DNA of 64,000 nt from the NCBI GenBank assembly GCA_947311845.1, contig CAMZMU010000049.1:10194969-10258968 (forward strand), given 5' to 3'. The notes below the pieces were generated by a model. It did no database searches, had not been told where the DNA came from, and saw only the letters and a program-made list of their open reading frames with translations. Position 1 is the stretch's first letter. The number at the start of each line of letters is the position of its first letter. The DNA is from Poa pratensis (taxonomy: Eukaryota; Streptophyta; Magnoliopsida; Poales; Poaceae). This document shows positions 33,561 to 45,301 of this stretch, one piece after another. The position numbers were made by a program, and so were the translations under genes.

Positions 33561-33674
33561 AAAGAAAGTTGAAAAAAAAATTTGGACCCGGTTTTCCTTA
33601 TAAACTGGGTCAATTCTTTCTATCTAATCGAGCGGTGGTACGACCACCTTGTCCTCAAAAAAGAAAGTTGAAAA
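33561..33674 (+). mobile_element. Short LINE tail (84-bp insert, 15-bp TSD)
   Basis: AAAGAAAGTTGAAAA at 33561-33575 is repeated at 33660-33674. The insert includes CTGGGTCAATTCTTTC and ends GTCCTCAAAA. It lies about 140 bases upstream of the ALG5 start, so in its leader or core promoter. Confidence 0.75.
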
Positions 33675-33814
33675 GTTGCTCAATTTCAGATGTACGAGTA
33701 AACCACAAGAAAACATCGAACGCGCGCTGCTGGCTTCAGATCTCCCCATCTCCGGCGCACGCGAGCGGAACAGTGGGCGTGGAGTTGGTCACGACTCACC
33801 GACCGGCCGTCCCG

Positions 33815-36800
33815 ATGGCCGGCGCCTCCTGGCCGCTCGCCTCCGCCGCGGACCTGCTCCCCGCCTCCCTCTCGCTGACCCTACTCCTCGCCTCCCTCGT
33901 ACTGCCCTCCCTCCCCCAAAACTCTCCCATCCCCCTCCGCCCCAATTCCCTCCTCCTCGCGCCGCTCACGCCATCTCTTCTCCTCCTGTGCGCAGGTCGC
34001 CGTCCTCGGGCTGGGAGCCGCCGCCGTCTTCTTCGAGCACATCCGCAAGATCGGATGCATGCACTCGTAAGCCTCTCCTGAACCCGGTCTTCTTCTTTCG
34101 CCTTTTCTCCCGCGATCTGCCCGCGCACGTCGTTGACTGGTCCGCCGTTCTGGATCTCGGCCGCAGGCTGGAGAGGACCGCCGTCTCCGACGCCTTCTTC
34201 GAGGACCCCGGCTCGCTCAAGAAGGTGCTGATTGCTTGTCTGTCTTTCATGGGCTGTGACATGGTGCGCGCGCTAGGTGTTTGATCATTTGCTTGTGTTA
34301 CCTGTGGTAGGTTCCCTGCCCGTCGATTTTCGACCCTGCTGAGAAGTACATTTCGTTGATCATCCCCGCCTACAACGAGGAGTTTCGGCTTCCCGAGGCT
34401 CTCACAGAAACTCTCAAGTAAGGCTCTGATACCATCATTTTTTGTTGCTCTGCTAAGTTCGTTTTCTTTGAACAGTGCCCTGAGTTCTATACAAGTAGTT
34501 GTCTGCGTAACTGTAGTTTTATCTGTTAGGTGATTGTTCGATTCGCTAAGCTAATCACCGTGTTGTTTTGTTTCTCCATTAGCTACCTGAAACAACGTTC
34601 AGCTGCTGACAAGTCATTTTCCTATGAGGTATGTGGGGTCGAGCATGTTCATGGTCTTCATTTGATACGATACGTTTGGATGAAGGTTGTTAAGCTACTT
34701 GTGCAAGTGAAACTAACTAGGCAAGAATGGGAGATTATGCAATTTTAGTATCATGAGATCTGCTATGCAAGTTGGTTAAATGCTTTGCTGCACTAGATAT
34801 GGTATGACATGACTCCGCAGTCCACACTAACACTTTTACGGCCACCAACATATGCTTGTTATGTTGTTTTCTTATTTTTGTTTGCACCAACATATCCTCG
34901 TAAATTCCTGGGGCCTATGTCGCCCCCATAAGATTTGGAAATTGTCTGCATTGGAGCTTGATCTAATCTTTAGTATAGTGAACAGAATATGATTGTGATA
35001 TGGAACTTAAATTGCTATATATTTTTTCAACAAATATTCATTTAGTTGTAAAATCAAACGAAGATCTGGATGTATTAGTACAGAGTCAGATTTACATCGC
35101 TGTTGTTGTTTAGGTAGGCCCTTGATAAGAGGACAAACTTACATAATTTTTCTGGAGCTAGTTCGTACTAGTTTCTGAATTATGATTGCTTGTCCTATAT
35201 GTATTGTTCCAAGTGATATTTCCAATTATGCACCGCTGACGGCTGATCTTGGTTGTTATGTCATTGTAAAATCAACCAACTACTTCACGTTAAGTTATGA
35301 ATTGTGCCTCTCTGAATCCAGTAGATGGGTCGATGAGACCTTAATGGAATCTGAGCTGCCTTAATAGTACCTTAATAGAAATCGTGTGACGTTTAACCTT
35401 ATTAGCATTTGCGCCGCTTGTAATACTCATCCTGATATTTACTACCTCCGTTCCATAATTCTTGTCGTGATTTTAGTTCAAATTTGAACTAGAACCATGA
35501 CAAGAATTGTGGAACGGAGGGATTAGCATTTTATGGCTTAACTCTTATATGATCCTATGTGTTAATTTTGCTAAATTTGAAGGCTTGATGTGTTGTTTGC
35601 TTGATTTTACTAAGGTCTTGATTGTCGATGATGGAAGTACTGACCGTACGTCGAAAGTTGCCTTTGAGTATGTAAAGAGGTACAATATAGACAATGTTCG
35701 AGTTCTTCTACTCGGGAGAAACCATGGGAAAGGTGAAGCTGTCAGAAAAGTGAGTGTTGAACTACCCGTGCACACACTAGTTGTAACAAATCAACTTTAT
35801 TTGATGCTTTCCAATTGTTTGTGGAAGCATTGTCTAGGGGATGCTCCATTCACGGGGTGAATTATTACTCATGCTTGATGCCGATGGTGCAACTCAAGTC
35901 ACTGATTTGGCAAAACTTGAAGCTCAGGTCTGTCATAAGCTCAATCAAATAGCTTCCTGAAAAAGAAAAAAGCTCCATCCAATAGCATGATGTTCGGGTG
36001 GTTTTGATTCTGATGAGCATAACACCTTGACATTTGCGTTTTTGCTGTTAGATTCGTGCATTGGCGGAGAAAGTTGACTCCACTCAAGCACCCTCTGCTA
36101 GTTCATCTCAGAGCATAGGTGATGTTGAAATAGCTGTTTTTGGTTCCCGTGCTCATCTGGAGAAACAGGCTCTTGCCACGGTATATCCCTGAAACCCTGT
36201 TTCCATTACTTATGTGATGTTGTTTCCTAGTCTCTTGTATTCCTCCCTTACACTGTGTATGCTTTTCCTGGCTTACTGCAGAGGAAATGGTATAGAAATT
36301 TCCTTATGAAAGGTTTCCATTTGGTAGTATTGTTGACTGCTGGTCCTGGAATCAGAGATACACAGGTATGCTTCGGCCAACATAAGTTGTGCCAATGATC
36401 CTTGTGTACAATGTTTTTTTTTTCATTAGATGCATACTATTCATTTGTTTTATTTGCTCGATTATTGCAAATCCCAGTGTGGCTTCAAGATGTTCACTCG
36501 ATCTGCAGCGCAGAAACTCTTTACAAATATCAGATTGAAGAGGTATTTTCTTAAAAAGAAAATTCTGCAGTGCTCTCTATATAAAGTTTATATTTAAAAA
36601 ATCACGTAAGGCAAGAACCTGAAAGATTTGACTGTTTATTCTCTCTTATGGCCAGGTGGTGTTTTGACGTTGAGATTGTATACCTATGCAAGCACCTCAG
36701 GATCCCGATGGCGGAAGTGTCTGTTAGCTGGACCGAGATACCAGGATCCAAAGTGCGCATGACAAGCATCCTGCACATGGTGTTTGAGCTCCTGCTGATC

Positions 36801-36842
36801 AAAGTAGGCTATGGCCTGGGCATATGGAAAATTTACTCGTAG
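33815..36842 (+). CDS. ALG5: Dolichyl-phosphate beta-glucosyltransferase (ALG5), 11 exons
   Basis: Exons: 33815-33898, 33996-34066, 34167-34224, 34311-34417, 34583-34628, 35615-35749, 35838-35927, 36052-36180, 36282-36365, 36478-36542, 36656-36842. All introns are GT-AG and phases agree, giving 1056 nt and 351 residues. ALG5 transfers glucose from UDP-glucose to dolichyl phosphate on the ER membrane; the product feeds ALG6/8/10 in N-glycan assembly. Residues ~10-42 are hydrophobic (membrane anchor), followed by FFEHIRKIGCMHSLERT. The GT2 domain shows PSIFDPAEKYISLIIPAYNE, VDDGSTD (~126-132), a DxD metal site LMLDADG (~179-184), FGSRAHLEKQALATRKWYRN, GPGIRDTQCGFKMFTR and RWCFDVEIVYLCKHL (~290). 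Exon 1 (28 codons) is inferred from splice phase and the hydrophobic pattern. The gene looks intact. Confidence 0.95.
35442..35523. mobile_element. Short Stowaway-type MITE in ALG5 intron 5
   Basis: 82-bp palindrome with CTACCTCCGTTCC at one end and GGAACGGAGGGAT at the other, flanked by TA. It lies in the 986-bp intron and does not touch splice sites. Confidence 0.88.
35937..35986 (+). mobile_element. Possible tail-only retroinsertion in ALG5 intron 7
   Basis: AAGCTCAATCAAATAGC and AAGCTCCATCCAATAGC (15 of 17 identical) flank TTCCTGAAAAAGAAAA. The duplication has two mismatches, so it is older or less certain than the others. Confidence 0.5.
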
Positions 36843-37283
36843 ACCAGAGTCATTTACAGCTTAGTTCCACGCTGCAGCGTATACTTTCAAACCTAGTTCG
36901 TCGCTGCAAAATACTACTACATTTACCAAGTTAGTTCAAGGAGCAAGACCAGCAATGTAAAACTACCTGAGATTTTGGAATTGGAGAGAATCCAACTCGG
37001 CTTGTATGTTACTATGTTAGCATTTGATTGTAGAGATATTGACGGATATACATCAGAACTCACATGTAGTTGTTCCTGGTCCTGCTGATACATTCTCTGA
37101 TCCTTTTTCTTGGCTTTTATCACAATGCTTGTTTTGTTAAGTAAAGAAATATATCAATATTTCTGATTAGCTTTGACACGATGCTGTGTACATTATGGCA
37201 TATATCTGGGAAAATTGCAAGCTTATGAACGATATGCAGAAGATTTGCAAGGATAATGTCCAACACATTGCATTTCGCTTGGC
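36843..37283. other. ALG5 3' UTR and spacer
   Basis: Contains the probable 3' UTR of ALG5. No other gene is visible. Confidence 0.5.
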
Positions 37284-37325
37284 CAAATTCATCAAATTTT
37301 TTTTTTGCGATTCAAATTCATCAAA
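37284..37325 (-). mobile_element. Tail-only retroinsertion (16-nt insert, 13-bp TSD)
   Basis: CAAATTCATCAAA is repeated on both sides of TTTTTTTTTTGCGATT. The T-run marks a minus-strand insertion. It is about 55-100 bases upstream of the first candidate PPR start codons. Confidence 0.7.
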
Positions 37326-37379
37326 GTTGAGTAGTTCAGCAGTGAAAGTCAAAACCGCACGAACCCTGACTCGAGCGCC

Positions 37380-39219
37380 ATGCGTTCGAGCAAATGCCGC
37401 CCGACCTCCGCTCCGCCGCGCTTACACCACCACCACGCGCGCCTCGCACCACTCACCTTCGCCGCCGCGCGCCGCCGAGCAGCATTGCCTCCGCCTCCTT
37501 GAGCGCGTCTCGACGCCGGCGCTGCTCCTCCAGTCCCTCGCCTTCCTCCTCAAGTGCGGCCTCCACTCCAACCCGCTCGTCCTCACCAGGCTCTTCGCCT
37601 CCACGGCCTCCGCCGCCCCGGTGCTCCTCGAGCCCCTCGTCGCCGCGCTCCTCCGCCCGGACCTCGCGCTCGACGCCTTCCTCGTCAACACCCTCATCCG
37701 CGCCCACGTCGCCTCCCCGATCCCCTCCGCGCGCCGCCGGGCCGCGGCCTTCTTCCCGCTCATGCTCCGCCGCGGCGTCGCGCCCAACAAGTTCACCTTC
37801 CCGTTCCTCCTCAAGTCCTGCGCCGCGCTGCCGGGGTCCCCCCCGCGGGCCTCAGGCCCACGCCGCCGCGCTCAAGTTCGGGTTCGCCGCCGACCACTAC
37901 GTCTCCAACACGCTGATACACATGTACTCCTGCTTCGGCGCCGGCTTCCTCGGGGACGCGCGGAACGTGTTCGACAGAATGCCCAAGGACAGCGCCGTCA
38001 CCTGGAGCGCCATGATCGGCGGGTATGTGCGTGGGGGCCTGTCGGGTGAAGCGGTGGTGCTGTTCCGGGAGATGCAGGCCAGCGGAGTGCGGCCTGATGA
38101 GGTGACGGTGCTCGGGGTGCTGTCGCCGCCGCTGATCTGGGCGCGCTCGAGCTCACAAGGTGGGTTGAGCGGTTTGTGGAGAGGGAGGGGATAGGGAAGT
38201 CTGTGACGCTTTGCAATGCGCTGATTGACACCCTCGCCAAGTGTGGGGATGTCGATGAGGCGGTGGCGGTGTTCGAGGGGATGGAGGAGCGGACTGTTGT
38301 GTCATGGACGTCGGTCATTGACGCGCTTGCGATGGAAGGTCGTGGGAAGGAGGCTGTGGGGGTGTTCGAGGAAATGAAGGCTGTTGGCGTGCGGCCTGAC
38401 GATGTTGCATTCATCGGGGTGCTCACTGCATGTAGTCATGCCGGAATGGTTGATGAGGGTCGTGGCTACTTTGATTCAATGAAGATAGAGTATGGGATTG
38501 AGCCTAAGATCGAGCATTATGGTTGTATGGTCGACATGTTTGGTCGTGCTGGCATGGTTGAGCAGGGGTTGGAGTTTGTCCGCGCAATGCCCATGAAACC
38601 AAACCCGATAATTTGGCGGACGCTAGTTGCTGCTTGTCGTGCTCATGGTCGGCTTGAGCTCGGCGAGAGCATCAGCAAGGACCTTCTTAATGAGTACCCT
38701 GCTCATGAGGCCAATTATGTCATGCTCTCCAATGTATTTGCATTGACAAAGAGATGGAAGGAGAAGTCAGAGATTAGGAGAGAGATGAGCAAGAGAGGAA
38801 TTACGAAGGTGCCAGGATGCAGCATTGTTGAGCTTGAGGGAGAGGTCCATGAGTTCATAGCAGGAGATGAGTCGCATCCACAGTACAAGGAGATATACAT
38901 GATGGTTGAGGAGATGTCAAGAGAGCTAAGGCGCATTGGGCACATTGCAGCTACATCAGAGGTGCTCCTTGATCTTGATGAGGAAGACAAGGAGGGTGCG
39001 CTTCAGTGGCACAGTGAGAAGCTGGCAATTGCATTTGTGCTTCTGAGGACTCGTCCCGGAACACAGGTCCGGGTGGTAAAAAACCTACGTGTATGCTCGG
39101 ATTGTCATGCCGCAATAAAGTGCATATCACAGGTTTATAACCGGGAGATCGTAGTGCGTGATCGGAGCCGTTTCCATCGCTTCAAGGATGGTTCCTGCTC
39201 GTGCAAAGATTTCTGGTGA
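37380..39219 (+). pseudogene. PPR protein, PLS-DYW class, with frameshifts
   Basis: Intronless. The frame covering ~37430-37840 gives helical repeats (DLALDAFLVNTLIRAH, GVAPNKFTFPFLLKSCAAL). The next frame (~37855-38120) gives VSNTLIHMYSCFGAG, ARNVFDRMPKDSAVTWSAM and VRPDEVTVLGVL. The last (~38125-39219) gives CNALIDTLAKCGDVDEA, VVSWTSVIDALAMEG and VRPDDVAFIGVLTACSHAG, then E/E+ motifs and a DYW domain with the HSEKLA and CSDCH zinc-binding residues, ending SCSCKDFW (DFW, not DYW). Such proteins bind organellar RNA and edit C to U. Two one-base shifts, in a C-run near 37845 and near 38123, break the frame. No ATG is in frame with the first repeats. Real decay or sequence error are both possible; the C-terminal ~365 codons are intact. 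Confidence 0.85.
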
Positions 39220-40316
39220 TTGGAATTGTGTTTCACCAGGTTATCCTGCTGGTGCACTGAAGAGTGGATTGAACTTCAATGGCACATGAGGGTGGTCATG
39301 ATGTAATTTCGAGGAGCTTCTGAAAGTCCTCAAGGTTTGCCACACAAAGCTTTTAGTGGCCAAAAGCTGATGTTTACGGAAGATCGGAAGTAGCATTGGA
39401 ACATATAACATTCAGATACTTCACCTTGTGTATTAAATGTCTTATCAGTACACATTCAAAGACTAATGTTTCATAAAGAACCTAGACCATGGTGAGAACA
39501 CATCTAATGCGCACCCCAGTTTGCATCCTGTCAGTTTGAATCATCAAATTAATCTAAACTTTTGAAGATATTATTCTATGCATAGACAAATTCATGACTT
39601 GTATTATTGTATATATGATAATAGTATGACTGCCTTTTGTTCATGCAGAGGCAGATAAATGCATCTTTAAATCTTGCTGTAAGGTTTTCCTCAACCATCT
39701 CATTCGTTGTTGCTTCTTCATTCGTACAATGAGTTTGCAACTTGCTATGCATCTATGAACTGTTTGCCATCTCAATGGTGTTGCTTTACCTTGGCCAATT
39801 CTTTGAATCTTTCCCCGTTCTAGTATGCCATTGCCTCCTTGTTGCAGGGAGCTGGCAAGTAATTCTCATTGCACGAGTGATCGCATCATCGTTCACTACA
39901 GGGACTACATGGGTAGTAATTCTTTGCACTTCCTTTGCAGAGTTTCCATTTTGTACGTGCTTTTCAATAGCCATGAAATTTGGTTGCACTTCATGTATCG
40001 AACACATTCAAGCCTTTGTTTTCTTGTTTGCCTCTTCTCTAGTCTGCTTTTCCAAAACCTCCCACCCAGCCAATCTTATGAACCTCTCTGTATCTGCTGT
40101 TAGATCTTCTAACCTTTTGATATTGCGTGATGTGGATCTTATTGGCCCGCATGAGTGAAAAACAGAAGTAAAGATATTAAATCTATAGGTCAGTGTCTAC
40201 ATGTACCACTATCACAAGTTGTGTCAGCAGGGCCACAGAGAATATGAAGATAATGAGTGCCCTCTTTTGATGAAACTGAGATTTCACCATTCTTTATAGA
40301 AAATATACTAGCAGTC
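39220..40316. other. PPR 3' region and spacer
   Basis: Contains the probable 3' UTR. An open frame of 138 codons at 39742-40158 is hydrophobic and Cys-rich with no recognised domain; I regard it as chance. Confidence 0.45.
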
Positions 40317-40363
40317 AGCTGATGTTACATTCACAGTTCAAAAAAAAAGCTGATGTTACATTC
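40317..40363 (+). mobile_element. Tail-only retroinsertion (15-nt insert, 16-bp TSD)
   Basis: AGCTGATGTTACATTC at 40317-40332 is repeated exactly at 40348-40363, with ACAGTTCAAAAAAAA between. Confidence 0.85.
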
Positions 40364-41559
40364 TTCCTAGCTCCCATGTCAGCAGTTACTTGGAACATCT
40401 GCACCTTGCTTTACAATTATGAAAGGGTTTCGATCTTACAGTTTTTCTGAGCACAGTGTTTGTATTTGGATACTTGAGATTTCTTATAGAGAATTGTGAC
40501 TCAGATATTCTTGCGTTTATAGAATCTTATACATATTGACACTTAATGATTCTGCAGGAAATATCAAAAACCAATCAAGGCCTTCCCCATTTTCCCTACA
40601 TAGAGTCAGCTCAAATATTCCTGAAAGCAGTTTTACAAGTCATTGGCACTGATGGAAATTGTTTAGTACCAGAACTCAGTTCCTTGTGCTCATTTCCATG
40701 CCTATGTAGTATGAAAATGGAAGTATCTTGAGCGCTCTTGATCGGTGTGGCTCGGTTGCTTTAAAGATGGATTCTGGTGATGGAATTACGTTTCACAGAG
40801 TTGCTGCCAACCAAGAAGGGCACTGCCGCGCTTCAACGCGCAAAATGCTTTGTTGGGAAACATGAGCTTCAAGAAGTAAGACTTCGTCTTATTTCTCTGC
40901 ATTTATTAAATTATTTAGAGAACTCACTTCCAAAAAAGTAATATGTTTTAAAAACCGAGGAAGTCTCATTGCTTTTTTTCTTTCTACCAGATCAGGCTAG
41001 CATGGAACACACATCTTTGGCTTCACATTGGAAGGAAATTAGTAAGGCCAACAAGTTACAACCAGCTGACAGGCTGAAGCATTCCATGTCTCCAGCCAGG
41101 CTCTCCATGATATGCGCACAAAGCTGAGGAGTTTGTTGGCTTCAAAGTCATATTGCACAGTCTACTTGCCGGCTTTGGTTCTGATGGCGGTGAGGGTGAT
41201 GCAGCTTTGTTCCTAGCGTTCCTGATGATGTCAGCTAAGTGCGCTAGCATGCCAGGCTTTGATGTCTCGAAGTTCCATGATATCAATGGCCATGCTGATC
41301 TTAGCCAAGGTTTAGCCTTTGCGCAAGCTTAGCCAGCTCCTGGTCATCCGCTGTTTCAGCCAAGAAAACATCACCTTAACGAGAAGCTCATCTGTTGCGG
41401 TCAACACCTACATTTAATCCCCAAACCGACTGACGGTATGGTGGGAACTGTACGTGCCTCTGCTTGAGGTTTCGCTAGGCCGCTAGTCTAAGCAATCCTA
41501 TCAACTCCCCGATATTCACTGACGCCTTCTCAAGCGTTTCCACTGTGCTGTTCAGCTTT
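40364..41559. other. Spacer with possible gene debris
   Basis: Around 40735-40800 there is a weak resemblance to the 3' end of the PPR gene (GATGGATTCTGGTGATGGAA), perhaps an old duplicate. 41056-41330 may be decayed sequence downstream of the first coiled-coil module. No intact gene is visible. Confidence 0.35.
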
Positions 41560-41973
41560 TCATGTCCTCACCGCTGGAGAAAAGCGCCATCGAGGCAGTG
41601 CGGATGCAACCGTGCCATGCTGGACCACACAATTCTTGTGAAAGACAGTGGTACTACCAGCACCATGCTGGTCATTGCTGTTCCGGTGAGGGGCTTTGTC
41701 CGTTGTACGATGCTTGAACCTGAGAAGCACCTCGTCACCATGGGAGGCAGCCTCCTTGAACTTCTCCCGCCTCTGGACCAGTGTGGTACTCTCCATGTCG
41801 TGCTTCTCTGATACATCGACCATGCTGTGGATCCTGACAAAGAGCAGCTCGATCTGCTGCAGTTTCTCATTAGTGGCCATCTAGGTTGAAGTTCTCCAGG
41901 AACTTGGACACTGCCCTGTCCGTCGCTACAGTGACCACTGCAGCAGAAATGGTACCCAGCGCTTCTGTGCCAT
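41560..41973 (-). pseudogene. NLR-type N-terminal coiled-coil (Rx_N-like) module 1
   Basis: On the minus strand an ATG at 41973 opens MAQKRW and meets a stop. A shifted frame continues with NEKLQQIELLFVRIHSMVDV, then VQRREKFKEAASHGDEVLLR, the helical pattern of the Rx N-terminal coiled coil of CC-NLR immune receptors. Neither NB-ARC (no P-loop) nor LRR follows. Its upstream sequence (41985-42130) is shared with module 4 (45310-45480), so the two arose by duplication including the promoter. Confidence 0.65.
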
Positions 41974-42145
41974 GGCTACCTCCAACAAGGTATATGACTG
42001 ACCAGAGTCTTATGTCTCAGAATACATATAATTACGGATTGTTTTGAATGGTCGTTATCAAAAAATGTTAGGGAGTTTAGTGAGACAAACAAGGTATGCA
42101 CATAGTTGGTGTCAGCCATGCTAAGTGTGACATCCTGGCCCAAAG

Positions 42146-42546
42146 CTAAAGGATTGATAGACTACCCTTACAAACAAAACACATCTTCTTTTCGAGAAGC
42201 TCATTTCGAAAGAACCTCAGTGTGGTCTGTGGGGCCAGTCTAGAGTCTAGAGAGCTGCTAGGAGTTTCTGGAAGGCACCCGCCCGCCGTGTGAAGCTGGG
42301 AGCAATTCATCGCCTTGGAGGTGGCTTCCTTTAGCTTGTCGCACAATCGGAGTAGCCATAAATTCTTGATGGTGCATTTCTCGGACGCCTCAACCGCACT
42401 GTGGATCATGATTAGAAGCATCTCCAGCCTCTGCAGCTTCTCGCCAGCAGCTGCCTGCTTACCGAACATCTGTATCAGCCCGAGAACACTCTGGTGATTT
42501 CGCTGGTCACGGCGGAGGCCATAGAGTAAAGTGTATGTTCTGCCAT
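42146..42546 (-). pseudogene. NLR-type N-terminal coiled-coil module 2
   Basis: The ATG at 42546 opens MAEHTLYSMASAVTSEITR, then a stop. The shifted frame gives GEKLQRLEMLLIMIHSAVEA, SEKCTIKNLWLLRLCDKLKE and ATSKAMNC. The module ends at about 42155 in unrelated sequence (MCFVCKGSLSIL). No NB-ARC follows. It is adjacent to module 1 in the same orientation. Confidence 0.65.
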
Positions 42547-43139
42547 GGTCACGGAAATGGAGAGAAATGAGAGTTGGTGTCAGCAATAAGAATGCTAACT
42601 CATGCTCATAGGTTGTATCACCCTTAAAAAAATCTAAAAGTAACAGAAGTTTGGCCATGAATCGTTTTGTCGGGTTAGAGGCCTGCAGGGAATAAAACAG
42701 TTCAAAGAGGAAGGCCTGCAAGGTTAGCTGCACTCAGTTTGTACCGTCATCTGTACCTTTGTTGTTACAGATTCATAGGATTTCACTTACCAAGAGGAAG
42801 ACCTGCAAGATTAGCTGCACTTAGTTTGTAGCATCCTCTGTACCTTGTTGTTACAGATTTATAGGATTACACTTAGTATGCAAGAGTTACAGAAATACAC
42901 AAATTCTGAGTAATAAACTCTAGTATCATAGCACCTGATCTTCGCCAAGGTTGTGCGGCTCACACATATTAGACAGACCCTTTGATCCAGCTGAAGACAT
43001 ACGAGAAGTTATCGGCAGATGGCAGGGTATTCTTAGAATGCAGTTTACCTACAGTCCCCCACAATCTGCCCGTAGCTTCTCGTGCGTCAACAGATGCATT
43101 GCTCTTGGTAACCGATAACTGCCACCTTACATGGCTCAA

Positions 43140-43600
43140 GAAATGGCATGGAGTGTATTCAAGAAAATATATATGCACATCTGTCAGCTCAGAGGAAGAG
43201 CTTGTGTTGGAGGTGTAGCTTGCGATCACTCCCTGGTGGCTATATAATGAAATTGGCCACGAAAAGGACAGACAAAATGAATATGGAGACAAGATACAAG
43301 AGACTTTCTTAAGGAAAAATGAAGAGATTAAGTTTGAAAGAAAAAACAACATAGTTGCTGTCACCATTGTTTTAAGTTTAAACCATTTCTGCATGCCAGA
43401 GACAAAATCAAATGATGTATGGTTGGTATCTGCATTAGAATTGAAAGGTATCTTTACAGTTTTCACACTCACAAGAATACAAAGGAAAGTTAGGTAGGTC
43501 CTTTTGATGACTCAGTAGAAACTTTGGATATTCGGATATCTCAACAGCTATCATTTGGGGGTGGGAGTATCTGGCAAACATGCCATGGAGCTTGCAAAAG
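43140..43600. repeat. Duplicated segment, copy A
   Basis: Shares GTGTTGGAGG, GAAAAGGACA and AAAATGAATA landmarks in the same order with 46655-47130. It belongs to the duplications that built the coiled-coil cluster. Confidence 0.55.
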
Positions 43601-43795
43601 CGTGAAAATTGGGTATACAGGCGTGGATTTTTTCTAAAAATACCTAGAGATGCATATACTGTACCAATATATAATTTCAAGACCAAAATCAATCAAACAT
43701 TTAACAGGAAACAGTAATAGCTTCAGTACCGAATGTATAAGCTGTAACAGCTTTAATCACAGAACACGACAAAGTTACACAATCTAGGAAGAAAA

Positions 43796-44656
43796 TTATC
43801 TCACAAGTGCTGCCCTTTTTACACTCCCTATCATGTTGGTGGTCTCAAGTATAGACTCAACTGCCCTCTTCCTATTCGAAGGTTGATGCACTTCCTTTTG
43901 CGACAGTGAATTGTCACATATAACTACTGATTTCGTCCCTTTTGCAGGTGCATGCTCCTCCCCCGTCAGAACCTCAAGCTCAATCAATCTCGAGATCTCC
44001 TGATTATCTGCCGAGAGCTTCTCCAACATCTCTGGTTTCTTCCGTTTTGCAGGTGCATACTCCTCCCCCGTCAAGATCTCAAGCTCAACCAATTTCGATA
44101 ACTCATTATATGTCGAAAGTTTCTCCAAAATCTCGGGTTTCTCCCCTTTTGCAGGCACCTGCTCCTCCCGCGTCAAAACCTCAAGCCCAACCAATGTTAA
44201 GAACTCATCATTATCTGCCGATAGCTTCTCCAACATCTCTACTGTGTTATTCAATTTCTGCACATCCTCGTTGCTTGAGAGCAGCATCTTGACAGCATTG
44301 TGGAAGTAATTTACAATATTCGACACAACAATCTTTGTGTAAGTCAGAGGACCGAGTGTGCCTATCTGATGGTTGCTACTCTTGCTGGCTTCGTTCAAGG
44401 CTCACCATTGGAAGCCGAAAAGTATGTCGTCCCCCTCTGTTCCAGCTTCCCTCAGCTTCTCCTGCCACTTGAGCAAATAGGTGCCGGTGATTATGTGCTC
44501 AGACGCCTCAACTGCACTATTGATCTTTCTGGACAGCATCTCCAGCTTTCGGCTCTTCTCGCTGACAGAGCCCTGCTTGTTGACTATTTGTATGAACTTG
44601 GAGACGGCCCTGCTCGTGATCTCGCTGACCACTGCAGAGCCAACTTGTCTTGCCAT
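43796..44656 (-). pseudogene. NLR-type coiled-coil module 3 with a three-fold internal repeat
   Basis: The ATG at 44656 opens MARQVGSAVVSEITSRAVSK. The coiled coil follows (SRKLEMLSRKINSAVEASEH, LLKWQEKLREAGTEGDDILF). One in-frame TGA at 44402-44404 interrupts the frame, which then continues for 200 codons to 43796. The second half holds LLSSNEDVQKLNNTVEML and three tandem repeats of ~35 residues of the type EKLSADNxEISxLIELEVLT followed by GEEHAPAKGxKP. It has no NB-ARC. Apart from the one stop it is the best-preserved module, and readthrough or an allele lacking the stop would give a 286-residue protein. Function is unknown; coiled-coil-only relatives of NLRs may act as decoys or helpers, but that is speculation here. 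Confidence 0.7.
43940..44250 (-). repeat. Coding tandem repeat, three units of 102-108 bp
   Basis: Each unit contains GCAGG(T/C)..CTCCTCCC and CTTCTCCA blocks on the plus strand. The unit encodes ~35 residues in module 3. Units are 34-36 codons long, so length changes kept the frame, suggesting past selection. Confidence 0.85.
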
Positions 44657-44955
44657 TGCTTAATGAACTTTGTATAAATAGCTAGAACAACCTAACGTAT
44701 GGGACTGGTTACACTGCATAGTTGATATATAACAGTAGTAAAAGGGTGCATGTGTTGGACTGAAAAGAAAAGGAGTGCAGCTGTTTAACCATCTCCTCGG
44801 TTTAATCGAGTAACCCAATTGTAGCAGAAACGAGAAAACTGAGATGGTTGGAGAAAAAGAGATCTATGGCATAGTTTCTATCATCCACATGCCACCTAGA
44901 GATTTTCACTGGCACTGGAAAATGACAGGGGCAAGGTCATTGATTGGGAGCAAGG

Positions 44956-45301
44956 TCATGCACGTACCATGCCGTGATCAACAATGCATACTACTGGCGT
45001 TATGCTGGTCATCGCTGTTCCAGCAAGCCGTTTCATCGACGTCCAGTGTACGAGGCATGAAGCTGAGAAGTACCCCCGCACCATGGGAGGGAGCCTCCTT
45101 GAGCTTCTCAGCTTGGTGGTCTTGATAGTGTGCTTCTCCAATACCTCAATCGTGCTGTGGATCCTGATGGAAGCAGCTCCAGCTGTTGCAGCTTCTCGCC
45201 AGTGGCCACCTGCCGGTTGAGATCCTCCAGGAACTTGAACACTGCCCTGTTGCGACCACGATGGTGACTGAGGCGTTGATGGTACTAACCACTTGTGCCA
45301 T
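44956..45301 (-). pseudogene. NLR-type coiled-coil module 4
   Basis: The ATG at 45301 opens MAQVVSTINASVTIVVATGQ. The coiled-coil core is split over frames (GEKLQQLELL in one; RLRYWRST debris in another). The DNA keeps the order of the other modules. It is strongly decayed and has no NB-ARC. Confidence 0.6.

Noticed and set aside
39742..40158. 138-codon open frame after the PPR gene
   Set aside because: Cys- and Phe-rich without a recognisable family, no splice or promoter support; probably chance.
40735..40800. Weak similarity to the PPR 3' end
   Set aside because: Too short and too diverged to call a duplicate without an alignment.
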